The notes under the pieces are model-generated. The model saw only the letters and a list, made by a program, of their open reading frames with translations. It did no database searches and had not been told where the DNA came from. A DNA stretch of 63,117 nucleotides from Actinotalea caeni. GTDB lineage: Bacteria > Actinomycetota > Actinomycetes > Actinomycetales > Beutenbergiaceae. Where the stretch lies: positions 1-63,117 of the forward strand of contig NZ_WNXX01000019.1 of the NCBI RefSeq assembly GCF_009733795.1, read 5' to 3'. The translations under genes and the position numbers were made by a program. This document shows, in pieces, positions 27,912 through 35,873 of this stretch (within the stretch, counting starts at the first letter, position 1; every line of letters starts with the position of its first letter).

Positions 27912-28764
27912 TCGCCGTGCTCAGCGCCTCGATCGGGCCGCGCTCCGAGAGCGGGTTGGCGAGCAGCGTGATGTCGACGTCGCCCAGCGCCGGCAGGTCC
28001 GGACCGGGCGGGAGCACCACCAGGTCCGCGGGCACCAGCGACGCCGGGAACGGCGCGACGCCGATGCCGGCGCGGACGGCGGCGAGCACGCCGTTGACCT
28101 CGAGCACCTTGCAGGTGATCCGCCAGCTGCGGTCGGCCTCGGCGAGCACCCGGGTGGCGGTGAGCCGGCTGAGCGAGGGCGCCGAGTAGGCCACCAGGGG
28201 GATCGGCTCGTCCGGGCTGATCCGCGTGCCCGGGGCGCCGATCCACACGAGCGGGTCGCGGCGCACCAGGGTTCCGGTCGTCGTCCCGGGCGCCTCCTTG
28301 ACGAACACGAGGTCGAGCTGGTTGGCGTCGAGACGGCGGCGCAGCATCGACGTCTGCCCGACCGTGAGCTCCAGTTGCACCGACGGGTGGAGCTGGCGGA
28401 ACGCGCGCAGCACGCTCGGCAGCTGGGCGAGGGCGAGGTCGTCCGCCGCGCCGAACCGCAGCCGGCCGGTCATGGTGGGGGAGGCGAAGTACGCCTCGGC
28501 GTCGGAGTGCGCGGCGAGGATCGTCCGTGCGAAGCCGGCCATCGCCTCGCCGTGCTCGGTGAGCGCGACCGAGTGCGTGTCGCGCACGAGCAGCTGCCGG
28601 CCGCACTTCTCCTCGAGCCGCTTGATCTGCTGGCTCACGCTCGGCTGGCTGACCTCCAGCAGCTGGGCGGCGCGCGTGAAGCTGAGCGTCGACGCGACGG
28701 CGAGGAAGGTGCGCAGGTGCTGCGGCTCGAACACGGTGACCCCGCTAGACGTGGCGATCATCAC
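27886..28764 (-). CDS. LysR-family transcriptional regulator
   Basis: This 292-residue protein has an N-terminal winged HTH (FEPQHLRTFLAVASTLSFTR, then AAQLLEVSQPSVSQQIKRLE), the defining LysR motif. A C-terminal periplasmic-binding-protein-like sensor domain begins near GRLRFGAADDLALAQLP. The ATG at 28764 gives a few extra N-terminal residues (MMIATSSG) compared with many LysR proteins; a GTG closer to FEPQHL is possible. It is convergent with MFS 1 and divergent from MFS 2, so it may regulate the latter. The gap contains CCTATAGG (28779-28786), but no clean T-N11-A site was identified. Confidence 0.92.
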   Translation of the reverse strand: MMIATSSGVTVFEPQHLRTFLAVASTLSFTRAAQLLEVSQPSVSQQIKRLEEKCGRQLLVRDTHSVALTEHGEAMAGFARTILAAHSDAEAYFASPTMTGRLRFGAADDLALAQLPSVLRAFRQLHPSVQLELTVGQTSMLRRRLDANQLDLVFVKEAPGTTTGTLVRRDPLVWIGAPGTRISPDEPIPLVAYSAPSLSRLTATRVLAEADRSWRITCKVLEVNGVLAAVRAGIGVAPFPASLVPADLVVLPPGPDLPALGDVDITLLANPLSERGPIEALSTAIIRHRSGG

Positions 28765-28820
28765 GCCGAGTGATGACGCCTATAGGGCGGATAAGGGGAG
28801 ACGAACGTCATCCTGCCAGG

Positions 28821-28847
28821 TACCGTCGTAGGTCGAAACGTTACGAC
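28821..28847 (+). promoter_or_regulatory. promoter-operator of MFS gene 2
   Basis: TACCGT (28821-28826) is followed 5 nt later by GTCGAAACGTTACGAC (28832-28847). It differs by one base from the site in front of MFS gene 1, and the distance to the GTG start (21 nt) is nearly the same. Confidence 0.65.
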
Positions 28848-28868
28848 ACTCTTCGAGACCAGGACACC

Positions 28869-30209
28869 GTGACCGTCGCCGCCCGCCCCCGACTCGATCT
28901 CTCCCGCATCGCCTCCGCACCCGGCCGCACGCTGCTGCGGACCTTCCCGTCGCTGCACGTGCCGAACTACCGGCTCTACGTCGCCTCGCAGCTGCTGACC
29001 AACCCGCTCGGGTGGATGCAGCGCATCGCCCAGGACTGGCTGATCCTCCAGCTGTCCGGGAACGTCGCGCTCGTCGGTCTGACCGTCACGCTCCAGATGG
29101 GCCCGATGCTGCTGTTCGGGCTGTGGGGCGGCATGCTGGCCGACCGCTACGACAAGCGGAAGATCCTCATGGTCACGCAGTCGCTGTTCGCGGCGACCGC
29201 GCTCGGCCTCGGGCTGCTGGTCGTCACCGGGCTCGTGCAGCCGTGGCACATCCTCGTGAGCGCGTTCGTGCTGGGGCTCGCGATCGTGGCCGACAACCCG
29301 GCCCGGCAGGCGTTCGTCGTCGAGGTCGCGGGCGGTGACAACCTCCGCAACGCGATCAGCCTCAACTCGACCGTGTTCCAGATGGGCGGGCTCGTCGGGC
29401 CCGCGCTCGCCGGCGTCAGCATCGCCGCGATCGGCGAGGGTCCCTCGTTCCTGCTCAACTCCGCGGCCGGCGTCGTCGCCGTGAGCCTGCTGGCGCGGAT
29501 GGACCCGAGCCGGCTCCGGGCGGCGCCGCGCGTGCCGCGCGACCGCGGCCAGCTGCGCGCAGGGCTCCAGCACATCCTCGACCGTCCGGTCATCCTGTGG
29601 ACGATCGTGCTCATCGGGTTCGTCGCGCTCACCGGCATCAACCTCGCGACGGTCCTCACCGCCTACGCCGACCGGGTCTTCGGGTCCGGCGCGGGTGGCT
29701 ACGGGCTGCTCAGCGCCTCGCTCGCCACCGGCGCCGTCATCGGCTCGGTGGCCTCGACGCGGCGCGTGCGCGTGGGCCTGCGCCAGCTGGTCTACCTCGC
29801 GCTCGGAGTGGGCCTGCTGCAGCTGGCGGCGGCGCTCACGGGGGCGCAGGTGCTGTTCGCGCTGGTGCTGGTCGCCGTCGGTGCCGTGACGCTGCTCTAC
29901 CTCACGGGCGGCAACACCCTCATCCAGACGACGGTCGACCCGCAGATGCGCGGCCGCGTGATGGCGGTCTACGTCATGGTGCTGTTCGGCGCGCAGGCGG
30001 CCTCGGGCACGCTGATCGGGTTCGTCGCCGACCACTGGGGCGCCCAGGCCGCGATGCTCGCGACCGCGAGCGGTCCGCTGCTCGGCGCCCTCGTCGTCGG
30101 CTCGCTGCTCGCGCACCGCCGCCGGCTGCGCCCGGTCGTGATCCTGCACGACCGCCCCGGCCGGGGCTTCCTGTACGTGCAGCCGCGCGACCTCCACCGC
30201 GCCGCCTGA
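28869..30209 (+). CDS. MFS transporter, EntS/MFS_3-like exporter (paralogue 2)
   Basis: This 446-residue, roughly 12-helix exporter is paralogous to the product of 26529-27911. Conserved pieces include GWMQRIAQDWLILQLSGNVA, motif A (GGMLADRYDKRKILM) and IGFVALTGINLATVLTAYAD. Its N-terminus carries a short basic cytosolic extension (RPRLDLSRIASAPGRTLLRT). GTG at 28869 is chosen because it starts with the same GTGACCGTC as paralogue 1 and lies at the same distance from the shared operator. The substrate is unknown. Confidence 0.9.
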   Translation: MTVAARPRLDLSRIASAPGRTLLRTFPSLHVPNYRLYVASQLLTNPLGWMQRIAQDWLILQLSGNVALVGLTVTLQMGPMLLFGLWGGMLADRYDKRKILMVTQSLFAATALGLGLLVVTGLVQPWHILVSAFVLGLAIVADNPARQAFVVEVAGGDNLRNAISLNSTVFQMGGLVGPALAGVSIAAIGEGPSFLLNSAAGVVAVSLLARMDPSRLRAAPRVPRDRGQLRAGLQHILDRPVILWTIVLIGFVALTGINLATVLTAYADRVFGSGAGGYGLLSASLATGAVIGSVASTRRVRVGLRQLVYLALGVGLLQLAAALTGAQVLFALVLVAVGAVTLLYLTGGNTLIQTTVDPQMRGRVMAVYVMVLFGAQAASGTLIGFVADHWGAQAAMLATASGPLLGALVVGSLLAHRRRLRPVVILHDRPGRGFLYVQPRDLHRAA

Positions 30210-30235
30210 GGCACGGCGTCGACCGTCGACGACGG

Positions 30236-30259
30236 CCCACGTGGCGTTCGCCACATGGG
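30236..30259 (+). terminator. possible terminator hairpin after MFS gene 2
   Basis: CCCACGTGGC (30236-30245) pairs with GCCACATGGG (30250-30259), with one G-T wobble, around GTTC. No T-run follows. It lies 27 nt past the stop codon. Confidence 0.45.
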
Positions 30260-30304
30260 CAGATCGACCGGTCGCGTGACGTCGGCGGCGGGGCGGCGCG
30301 TTGT

Positions 30305-30310
30305 TAGCCT
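30305..30310 (+). promoter_or_regulatory. -10 element (TAGCCT) for the yqhA-like gene
   Basis: TAGCCT ends 8 nt before the GTG at 30319, which argues for that GTG as the start and for a leaderless message. Confidence 0.55.
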
Positions 30311-30318
30311 TGCGCGCC

Positions 30319-30924
30319 GTGACGTCGTCTCCCGACCAGCCCCAGCGCCCGATCGCTCCGCTCGGTCACTTCATCTTCCTGTCGCGCTGGCTGCAGGCCC
30401 CGCTGTACCTCGGCCTCATCGTCGCCCAGGTCGTCTACGTCTGGCAGTTCATGGTGGAGCTGTGGCACCTCATCCACGAGGTGATCCTGCACCCCGGTGA
30501 CATGAACGAGGCCACGACGATGCTGGCCGTCCTCGGGCTCGTCGACGTCGTGATGATCTCCAACCTGCTCATCATGGTGATCGTCGGCGGCTACGAGACC
30601 TTCGTGTCCCGGCTGCGGATCGACGGCCACCCCGACCAGCCGGAGTGGCTGAGCCACGTCAACGCCAACGTCCTCAAGACGAAGCTGGCGATGAGCATCG
30701 TCGGCATCTCCTCGATCCACCTGCTGCGGACGTTCATCGCCTCGGGGCAGGTCATCGACGGGATCGAGCCGCCCACCGAGACCGACATGCTGTGGCAGAC
30801 GCTCATCCACCTGGCCTTCATCGTCTCCGCGGTCGCGCTCGCCTGGATCGACCGCATGTCGCTGACGGCGCACCAGCGCGCCGCCAACGCCCGCGCGGAG
30901 GCCGAGGTGCCGCTCGGGCGCTGA
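30319..30924 (+). CDS. YqhA/UPF0114 family membrane protein (TIGR00645)
   Basis: A 201-residue protein with about four membrane helices. The family signature is clear: SRWLQAPLYLGLI at the first helix, SNLLIMVIVGGYETFVSRL in the middle, then NANVLKTKLAMSIVGISSIH and LLRTFIASG. The family is widespread and uncharacterised. GTG at 30319 is preferred over the TTG at 30301, which lies upstream of the predicted -10 element. It is followed by one copy of a 60-nt palindromic repeat. Confidence 0.9.
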   Translation: MTSSPDQPQRPIAPLGHFIFLSRWLQAPLYLGLIVAQVVYVWQFMVELWHLIHEVILHPGDMNEATTMLAVLGLVDVVMISNLLIMVIVGGYETFVSRLRIDGHPDQPEWLSHVNANVLKTKLAMSIVGISSIHLLRTFIASGQVIDGIEPPTETDMLWQTLIHLAFIVSAVALAWIDRMSLTAHQRAANARAEAEVPLGR

Positions 30925-30968
30925 GCGTGCGACGGAGTGACCGCGCCCGGCCCCGTCCTCAGGGCGAC

Positions 30969-31028
30969 CTCGTAGCGCCGTGCCGATCTCGTACGGTGCG
31001 CGGTACGAGGTCGGTACGTGGGTACGAG
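30969..31028. repeat. 60-nt fourfold-symmetric intergenic repeat (copy C)
   Basis: CTCGTA at 30969 and 30988 and TACGAG at 31004 and 31023 are arranged with offsets 19-16-19, symmetric about the centre. The inner 40 nt (30979-31018) form a hairpin with 16-nt arms and two mismatches. Two further copies with identical spacing lie at 62121 and 62327. Confidence 0.75.
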
Positions 31029-31073
31029 CTCGTGCGCGGTGGACATGGACGCACCGCTGGCCGCGTGTGGCGC

Positions 31074-31079
31074 TAGCGT
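31074..31079 (+). promoter_or_regulatory. -10 element (TAGCGT) for the yciI-like gene
   Basis: TAGCGT ends 6 nt before the ATG at 31086; a leaderless start is inferred. Confidence 0.5.
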
Positions 31080-31085
31080 GCGCTC

Positions 31086-31382
31086 ATGCCGATCTACGTC
31101 GTGGAGCTCGCGTTCGACCAGGACGACGACTACCGCCTCTCGGTGCGCCCGGCGCACCGGACCTACCTCGCCGGCCTGCACGCCACGGGTGCGCTGCGGA
31201 TGGCGGGACCGCTGGCCGACGGCAGCGGGGCGCTGCTGGTCTACGACGTCGCCGACCGTGCGGCGCTCGACGACGTGCTCGCCGACGACCCGTACTTCGC
31301 CGGTGCGCAGCCGGCGGCGTCGGTCACGAGCGTGCGCGAGTGGGCCGTGCTCGACCTCGGCGAGGCCGGCGCGACCGGCTAG
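31086..31382 (+). CDS. YciI family protein
   Basis: A 98-residue single-domain protein of the YCII superfamily (ferredoxin-like dimeric fold). Typical features are RPAHRTYLAGLHATGALRMA, then GPLADGSGALLVYD, then DDVLADDPYFAGA with the conserved D-P-x. Family members are thought to bind or convert small molecules, with a conserved His/Asp pair; the function here is unknown. It converges on dapB. Confidence 0.88.
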   Translation: MPIYVVELAFDQDDDYRLSVRPAHRTYLAGLHATGALRMAGPLADGSGALLVYDVADRAALDDVLADDPYFAGAQPAASVTSVREWAVLDLGEAGATG

Positions 31383-31408
31383 CGCGAGCCGGTCGCTGGG
31401 CCGAGTCC

Positions 31409-32149
31409 TCAGTCGAGGAGCGCGTCGAGCCCGAGCGTCAGCCCGCGGCGGTGGACGACGCGGCGCACGGCGAGCAGCACGCCGGGCATGAAGGAGCTGC
31501 GGTCGAAGGAGTCGGTGCGGATCGTCAGCAGCTCGCCGGGGTTGCCGAGCAGGATCTCCTCGTGCGCCACGAGCCCGCGGAGCCGGACCGCGTGCACGGG
31601 GACGCCGTCGACGCTGGCGCCGCGCGCGCCGTCGAGCCCCGAGGTGGTGGCGTCGGGCCCGGGCGGCACGTCCGCCTCGCGCCGCGCGGCCGCGATCGCC
31701 CGCGCGGTGTGGATCGCGGTGCCGGACGGCGCGTCGACCTTCTCGGGGTGGTGCAGCTCGACGACCTCGACGCTGTCGAACCAGCGCGCCGCCTGCGCGG
31801 CGAACCGCATGGCGAGCACGGCGGAGAGCGCGAAGTTCGGGGCGACCACCACGCCGAGGGGTGTGTCGGCCAGCCGGTCGCGCACACGCTGCAGGGCGTC
31901 GTCGTGCCACCCGGTCGTGCCGACGACGGCGTGCATCCCGGCGTCGAGGAGGGCGTGCACGTTCGCCTCGGCGGCGTCGGGCACCGTGAAGTCGACGCCG
32001 ACATCGGCCGCACCGGCGAGGTCGCCGATGTCGTCCCCGACGTCGAGCCGCGCGACGAGCTCCAGGTCGTCGGCCTTCTCGACGGCGTCGCACACCGTCC
32101 GTCCCATGCGCCCCTCGGCGCCGATCACCGCGACCCGCAGACCAGCCAT
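31409..32149 (-). CDS. dapB: 4-hydroxy-tetrahydrodipicolinate reductase
   Basis: DapB catalyses the NAD(P)H-dependent step of lysine/diaminopimelate synthesis after DapA. The 246-residue protein has the nucleotide-binding motif VIGAEGRMGR (residues 8-17), GTTGWHDD, and the catalytic/substrate region ELHHPEKVDAPSGTA with the conserved His-His and Lys. ATG at 32149 is chosen because it begins the Rossmann fold (MAGLRVAVIG) and lies 6 nt after TATCGT. dapA is about 6 kb away, so the pathway genes are close but not in one operon. Confidence 0.96.
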   Translation of the reverse strand: MAGLRVAVIGAEGRMGRTVCDAVEKADDLELVARLDVGDDIGDLAGAADVGVDFTVPDAAEANVHALLDAGMHAVVGTTGWHDDALQRVRDRLADTPLGVVVAPNFALSAVLAMRFAAQAARWFDSVEVVELHHPEKVDAPSGTAIHTARAIAAARREADVPPGPDATTSGLDGARGASVDGVPVHAVRLRGLVAHEEILLGNPGELLTIRTDSFDRSSFMPGVLLAVRRVVHRRGLTLGLDALLD

Positions 32150-32155
32150 GTCGCC

Positions 32156-32161
32156 ACGATA
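32156..32161 (-). promoter_or_regulatory. -10 element (TATCGT) for dapB
   Basis: Minus-strand TATCGT ends 6 nt before the dapB ATG. Confidence 0.5.
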
Positions 32162-32261
32162 GGGCGGTCCGCCGCGAGGTGTGGTCGGCGTCCGGAGGGT
32201 GGTGGGGGAGCGCACGCGCCGCTCGTGGCCAGATGTCAGTGGTGCCTGGCAGCGTGCTCGC

Positions 32262-33893
32262 ATGGATGTTCTACCGCTCGGTCTGACCGGTGACGGTGCG
32301 CTGCGCGCGGCCGTCGCCGCGGACCGGGAGGTGACGCGGATGGAGGGTGCGCGGCTCGACCACCTCGCGCAGTACCTCCTCGAGGCGGCGCAGGCGTGGG
32401 TGCCGCCGCGGGTCTCGGTCCCGGGGGGCGAGGAGCTCGTCGCGCTCGGTGGGCCGGGTGCTCCGCGCGTGCCGGAGCTCACGGTCTGCGAGGTGGCGGC
32501 CGCGCTGGCGCTCGGTCAGCCTGCCGCGACGAGCCTGTGCGCCGACGTGCTCGACCTGTCGTGCCGGCTGCCGCGAGTCGCAGCGGCGGTGCGCTGCGGC
32601 GACCTGCCGTTCGCGCGCGCCCGCGTGATCGCGCGGCGCACCCGCGAGCTCAGCGCCGAGCAGGCGGGCCTCGTCGACGCCCGGCTCGTGCAGGCTCGGC
32701 ACACCGGGCGCGGTCCGCTCCCCGTCGTGGCGCTGGTGCCGACCAGCCGGCTCAGGGCGCTCGTCGACCAGGCGGTGCTCACAGTGCGTGGGCCGCAGAC
32801 GGCGGAGGAGGCCGAGGCGGCCGTCGCGGCCTCGCTGTACGTCGACGTCGTGCACGAGGCGGGTGGTGCGACCGACCTCGCGGCGCGCCTCGCTGCCGGC
32901 GACGCGGCGAGGCTCGACGCCCGCCTGAGCGAGATCGCGGGATGGCTGGCGGACGTCGGCGACGACCGCCCGTGCGCGGTGCTGCGAGCGGTCGCGCTCG
33001 GACTGCTCGCCGATCCCGCGTTGCTCGACGCGCTCCACGAGGTGCGTCGCGACCGCGTCGTCGACGAGCAGGGGAGAAGCGGCTCGAGCGGGGCGAGCGA
33101 CCGTCGCGCCGGGGACGTGCACGCGACCGCGCCTGACGACGGGGACCGGAGCCACGTCCAGGGGAGAGCGTGCGGTGCAGCCGGCGCCGCCGGGCTGCCG
33201 CCGGCGCTGCTGGACGGGCTGGTCCGCTCGCGGTCGACCGTGCTGTACGTCCACCTCGATCGCGCCAGCGGGACGTGGTGCGAGGAGCGCGCTGGTGCGT
33301 TGAGCCCGGCGCAGGCGCGCGAGATCGTGGGGCACTCGGCCGTGACCGTCAGGCCCGTGCTCGATCTCGCCGAACCGCTGACGTACACCGGCTACGTGGC
33401 GCCGCCGCGACTGCGCGAGCAGCTCGCGCTGCTGAACGCCGGCTACTGTACGTTCCCGTTCTGCCAGCGTCGCGCCCGAGCCGCCGATGTCGACCACCGC
33501 ACCCCGTACCGCGTCACTCGGACCACCAGCACGCTCGGCACGCACAAGCTCTGCCGCAAGCACCACCGCGCCAAGGACAAGGGCGGCTGGCGGGTCGCAA
33601 GCCCAGCGCCGGGGATCTGGCTGTGGCGCTCACCCGCGGGCGCGTGCTGGCTCGTCACGAACGGCGTCACCGCACCGCTCAACGGGATCCACGACCCCGT
33701 CGGCATCGGCGGACGGGCTGTCGACGCGTCCGAGCTGCCGGGCTCGCACCCGCCCACCCGCGCATCGCGCGGCTCGGTGACGAGCAGCGATCGCACGGCG
33801 CCGTGCGACCCCGGCCCCACCGCCGCTCAGGAGGTAGCCGTTCGAGGGAGCAGCTGGCACGACGTCACCGTCGGGTTCGTCGACACGGGGTGA
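32262..33893 (+). CDS. DUF222 domain-containing HNH endonuclease (13E12 type)
   Basis: This 543-residue protein belongs to the multi-copy actinobacterial DUF222/13E12 family. The N-terminal DUF222 part is helical (TVCEVAAALALGQPAATSLC; FARARVIARRTRELSAEQA). The C-terminal HNH nuclease lies near residues 400-445: CTFPFCQRRARAADVDHRTP, then HKLCRKHHRAKDKGGWR, with Cys pairs and D-H plus H-H. Such genes are often dispersed repeats and may be mobile. ATG at 32262 follows a CAGCGT hexamer by 6 nt. The tail after the HNH is Pro/Ser-rich, and its last codons and stop are duplicated in the flanking tandem repeat. Confidence 0.92.
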   Translation: MDVLPLGLTGDGALRAAVAADREVTRMEGARLDHLAQYLLEAAQAWVPPRVSVPGGEELVALGGPGAPRVPELTVCEVAAALALGQPAATSLCADVLDLSCRLPRVAAAVRCGDLPFARARVIARRTRELSAEQAGLVDARLVQARHTGRGPLPVVALVPTSRLRALVDQAVLTVRGPQTAEEAEAAVAASLYVDVVHEAGGATDLAARLAAGDAARLDARLSEIAGWLADVGDDRPCAVLRAVALGLLADPALLDALHEVRRDRVVDEQGRSGSSGASDRRAGDVHATAPDDGDRSHVQGRACGAAGAAGLPPALLDGLVRSRSTVLYVHLDRASGTWCEERAGALSPAQAREIVGHSAVTVRPVLDLAEPLTYTGYVAPPRLREQLALLNAGYCTFPFCQRRARAADVDHRTPYRVTRTTSTLGTHKLCRKHHRAKDKGGWRVASPAPGIWLWRSPAGACWLVTNGVTAPLNGIHDPVGIGGRAVDASELPGSHPPTRASRGSVTSSDRTAPCDPGPTAAQEVAVRGSSWHDVTVGFVDTG

Positions 33894-34070
33894 GGACGCC
33901 CCGGGTGTGCACCCGGACGCCTCGGCAGACGTGCCCGGCACCACGCACCGCCCGCCGGGCCGACGTGCTCGACCTCGACACGGGGTGAGGACGCCCCGGG
34001 TGTGCACCCGGACGCCTCGGCAGACGTGCCCGGCACCACGCACCGCCCGCCGGGCCGACGTGCTCGACCT
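33881..34070. repeat. perfect 95-bp tandem duplication at the 3' end of the DUF222-HNH gene
   Basis: Bases 33881-33975 and 33976-34070 are identical. The unit starts in the last codons of the HNH gene and includes its TGA. Each unit contains the inverted repeat CCGGGTG-TG-CACCCGG (33901-33916 and 33996-34011), which is part of a longer imperfect hairpin flanked by GAGGACGCC and ACGCCTC, perhaps a duplicated terminator. The remaining 98 nt up to the next gene show nothing further. Confidence 0.95.
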
Positions 34071-34168
34071 CGATCAGGTGCGTCGCCGACTCGCGCGACC
34101 AGCCTGAGGAGCTCGCGCGGCCCGCGCGGTCTGGCCGCCCGCGGCCCGTGACCGAGGGCACGCCGAGC

Positions 34169-34582
34169 TCAGCCCTCCGGGGGCTCGGACCCCTCGGCAC
34201 GCTGAGCGGCGCGCAGCCGCTCCTCCTCGGCGCGCACCCGTGCGAACCGCTCGCGCTCCTCGACGAGCCACGGCGGCGGGTTGCGCCGGAGCTCGTCGAT
34301 CTGCTCGGTCGTGAGGGCCTCGTCGACCCCGCCGCGCGCCAGGCCGGAGATCGAGACCCCCAGCCGGCCCGCCACGACGGGTCGGGGGTGCGGGCCGTTG
34401 CGACGCAGCTCGGTCAGCCACTCCGGCGGGTTCTCCTGCAGCTCCCGCAGCTCCTCGCGGCTGATGCCGCCGGCGCGGAACTCCTCCGGCGTCGCGGGCA
34501 GGTACACGCCCAGCTTCTTCGCCGCCGTCGCGGGCTTCATCGCCCGTGGCGAGGGCTCGGGCCTGGCGGAGTCCGTGGTCAT
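34169..34582 (-). CDS. DUF5997 family protein
   Basis: This 137-residue protein has a conserved core starting MKPATAAKKLGVYLPATPEE. It holds two similar helical segments: GISREELRELQENPPEWLTE and LTTEQIDELRRNPPPWLVEE. The internal repeat (E-L-x-x-N-P-P-x-W-L) suggests two copies of one helical unit. The C-terminus is charged coil. The family is widespread in actinobacteria and characteristically sits next to a LysR-substrate-domain protein, as here. The function is unknown. Start ATG 34582 follows TACGCT by 7 nt. Confidence 0.85.
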   Translation of the reverse strand: MTTDSARPEPSPRAMKPATAAKKLGVYLPATPEEFRAGGISREELRELQENPPEWLTELRRNGPHPRPVVAGRLGVSISGLARGGVDEALTTEQIDELRRNPPPWLVEERERFARVRAEEERLRAAQRAEGSEPPEG

Positions 34583-34589
34583 GGCCCCC

Positions 34590-34625
34590 AGCGTAGAGCG
34601 CGGCAGCGGCCCGCCCGCCTACCCT
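34590..34625. promoter_or_regulatory. divergent -10 elements between DUF5997 and LysR-domain genes
   Basis: Minus-strand TACGCT (34595-34590) lies 7 nt before the DUF5997 ATG, and plus-strand TACCCT (34620-34625) lies 6 nt before the GTG at 34632. The 49-bp gap thus drives both genes, so they are probably co-regulated. Confidence 0.5.
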
Positions 34626-34631
34626 GGCGAG

Positions 34632-35429
34632 GTGGACGAGCCCGCGACGAGCGACCCGACCCGGCCCGGCGCACCGTTCCGGCTCGGGTTCGTGCCGGGA
34701 GCCACGCCGGCGAAGTGGGCCCGCACGTGGCGCGCCCGCCACCCGGGGACACCGCTGGAGCTCGTGCCCCTGCCTGCGGCCGACGCCGAGCGTGCGGTCG
34801 TCGACGGCGCGCTCGACGCCGCGATCCTCCGGCTGCCGGTCGACCGCGACGTCCTGCACGCCATCCCGCTCTACGTCGAGGAGCCGGTCGTCGTCGTGCC
34901 GCGCGACCACCTGCTCGCCGCGCTCGACGAGGACGAGGCCGTCACGCCGGCCGACCTCGCCGACGAGATCGTGCTGCAGCCCGCCGACGACGTCCTGCCC
35001 TGGCGAGGCCGTCCCGGCGCCGAGGACGACGCCGTCGACCCGCCCGGCCGGCCGCCGCTGGAGACACCCGCGACGACGGTCGACGCGATCGCCCTCGTCG
35101 CCGCCGGCATCGGCGTCGCCGTCGTGCCCCGCTCGCTCGCGCGGCTCCACCACCGCAAGGACACCGCGGTCCGCACGCTCGCAGGCGGCCCCGGTGCGCC
35201 CGTCGGGCTGGCCTGGGCCATCGCGCGCGAGGACGAGCGCACCGAGGACCTCGTCGGCATCGTGCGCGGCCGCACCGTCAACAGCTCGCGCGGGCGGCGC
35301 GAGCCCACGGCGCCAGCGGCGCCCGCCGCGACGAGCACGCCCCGCCGCACCCAGCAGGACCGCACCCAGCAGGGTCGGGGCGGCGCGCGCCGCACCTCGC
35401 CGCCTCGCCGAGGTCGGCGCCGGCGCTGA
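34632..35429 (+). CDS. LysR substrate-binding-domain protein lacking an HTH
   Basis: This 265-residue protein resembles the sensor half of LysR regulators: FRLGFVPGATPAKWARTW at the start, then AAILRLPVDRDVLHAIPLYVEEP, VVVPRDHLLAALDEDEAVT and GIGVAVVPRSLARLHHRK. There is no N-terminal HTH; the first residues are an acidic leader, and the -10 element 6 nt before the GTG rules out a longer protein. The last 40 residues are Arg/Thr/Gln-rich and basic. It pairs with DUF5997, so the two may act together, perhaps with DUF5997 or the basic tail contacting DNA; this is inference. Confidence 0.8.
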   Translation: MDEPATSDPTRPGAPFRLGFVPGATPAKWARTWRARHPGTPLELVPLPAADAERAVVDGALDAAILRLPVDRDVLHAIPLYVEEPVVVVPRDHLLAALDEDEAVTPADLADEIVLQPADDVLPWRGRPGAEDDAVDPPGRPPLETPATTVDAIALVAAGIGVAVVPRSLARLHHRKDTAVRTLAGGPGAPVGLAWAIAREDERTEDLVGIVRGRTVNSSRGRREPTAPAAPAATSTPRRTQQDRTQQGRGGARRTSPPRRGRRRR

Positions 35430-35444
35430 CGCCGTCGGGTCCCG

Positions 35445-35873
35445 TCAGCCGATCCGCTGCGGCACGACCACGATCGGCACCGTGAAGTCGGCCGCGTAGG
35501 TCTCGAGATCACCGAACATCGCCGCCGCCCGCTCCAGGTACTTGTCGCGGAACTCCGGGTTCTCGGCGGCGCCCGACTCCTCGGGAGCCACCCGCGCCTC
35601 GCCGCGCCCCACCACGAGGTTGCGGCCGAGGTCGCTGACGTCGAGCGCGAACGACACCCGCGGGTTCGTCTCCAGGTGGCGCAGCCGCCTCGACCCGGGC
35701 CGGCTGTAGACCAGCAGCGTGCCGTCGGCACGGTGCAGGAACCACACCGGTGCGGTCCAGGGCTGACCGTGGCGGTCGACCGTCGTCAGCCACGCGACGA
35801 GGTTGGTCCGCAGCCGGGTGCGCACCCGGTCCGCGTCGTCGCCCGTGGCGGGCGGCAGCACCGGCCTGCTCAC
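35445..35873 (-). CDS. PPOX-class F420-dependent oxidoreductase (TIGR03667-like)
   Basis: This 142-residue split-barrel flavin/F420-binding protein reads RTNLVAWLTTVDRHGQPWTA, APVWFLHRADGTLLVYSRPG, SRRLRHLETNPRVSFALDVS and FRDKYLERAAAMFGD, matching the TIGR03667 group of PPOX-class F420-dependent enzymes. The substrate is unknown. The GTG at 35873 overlaps the upstream gene's stop by 4 nt, which selects this start over the ATG 18 nt upstream. It forms an operon with the PEP-mutase-like gene. Confidence 0.85.
   Translation of the reverse strand: MSRPVLPPATGDDADRVRTRLRTNLVAWLTTVDRHGQPWTAPVWFLHRADGTLLVYSRPGSRRLRHLETNPRVSFALDVSDLGRNLVVGRGEARVAPEESGAAENPEFRDKYLERAAAMFGDLETYAADFTVPIVVVPQRIG

Noticed and set aside
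28779-28786. CCTATAGG as a LysR binding site
   Set aside because: Too short and without a T-N11-A frame; mentioned with the gene but not called as an operator.
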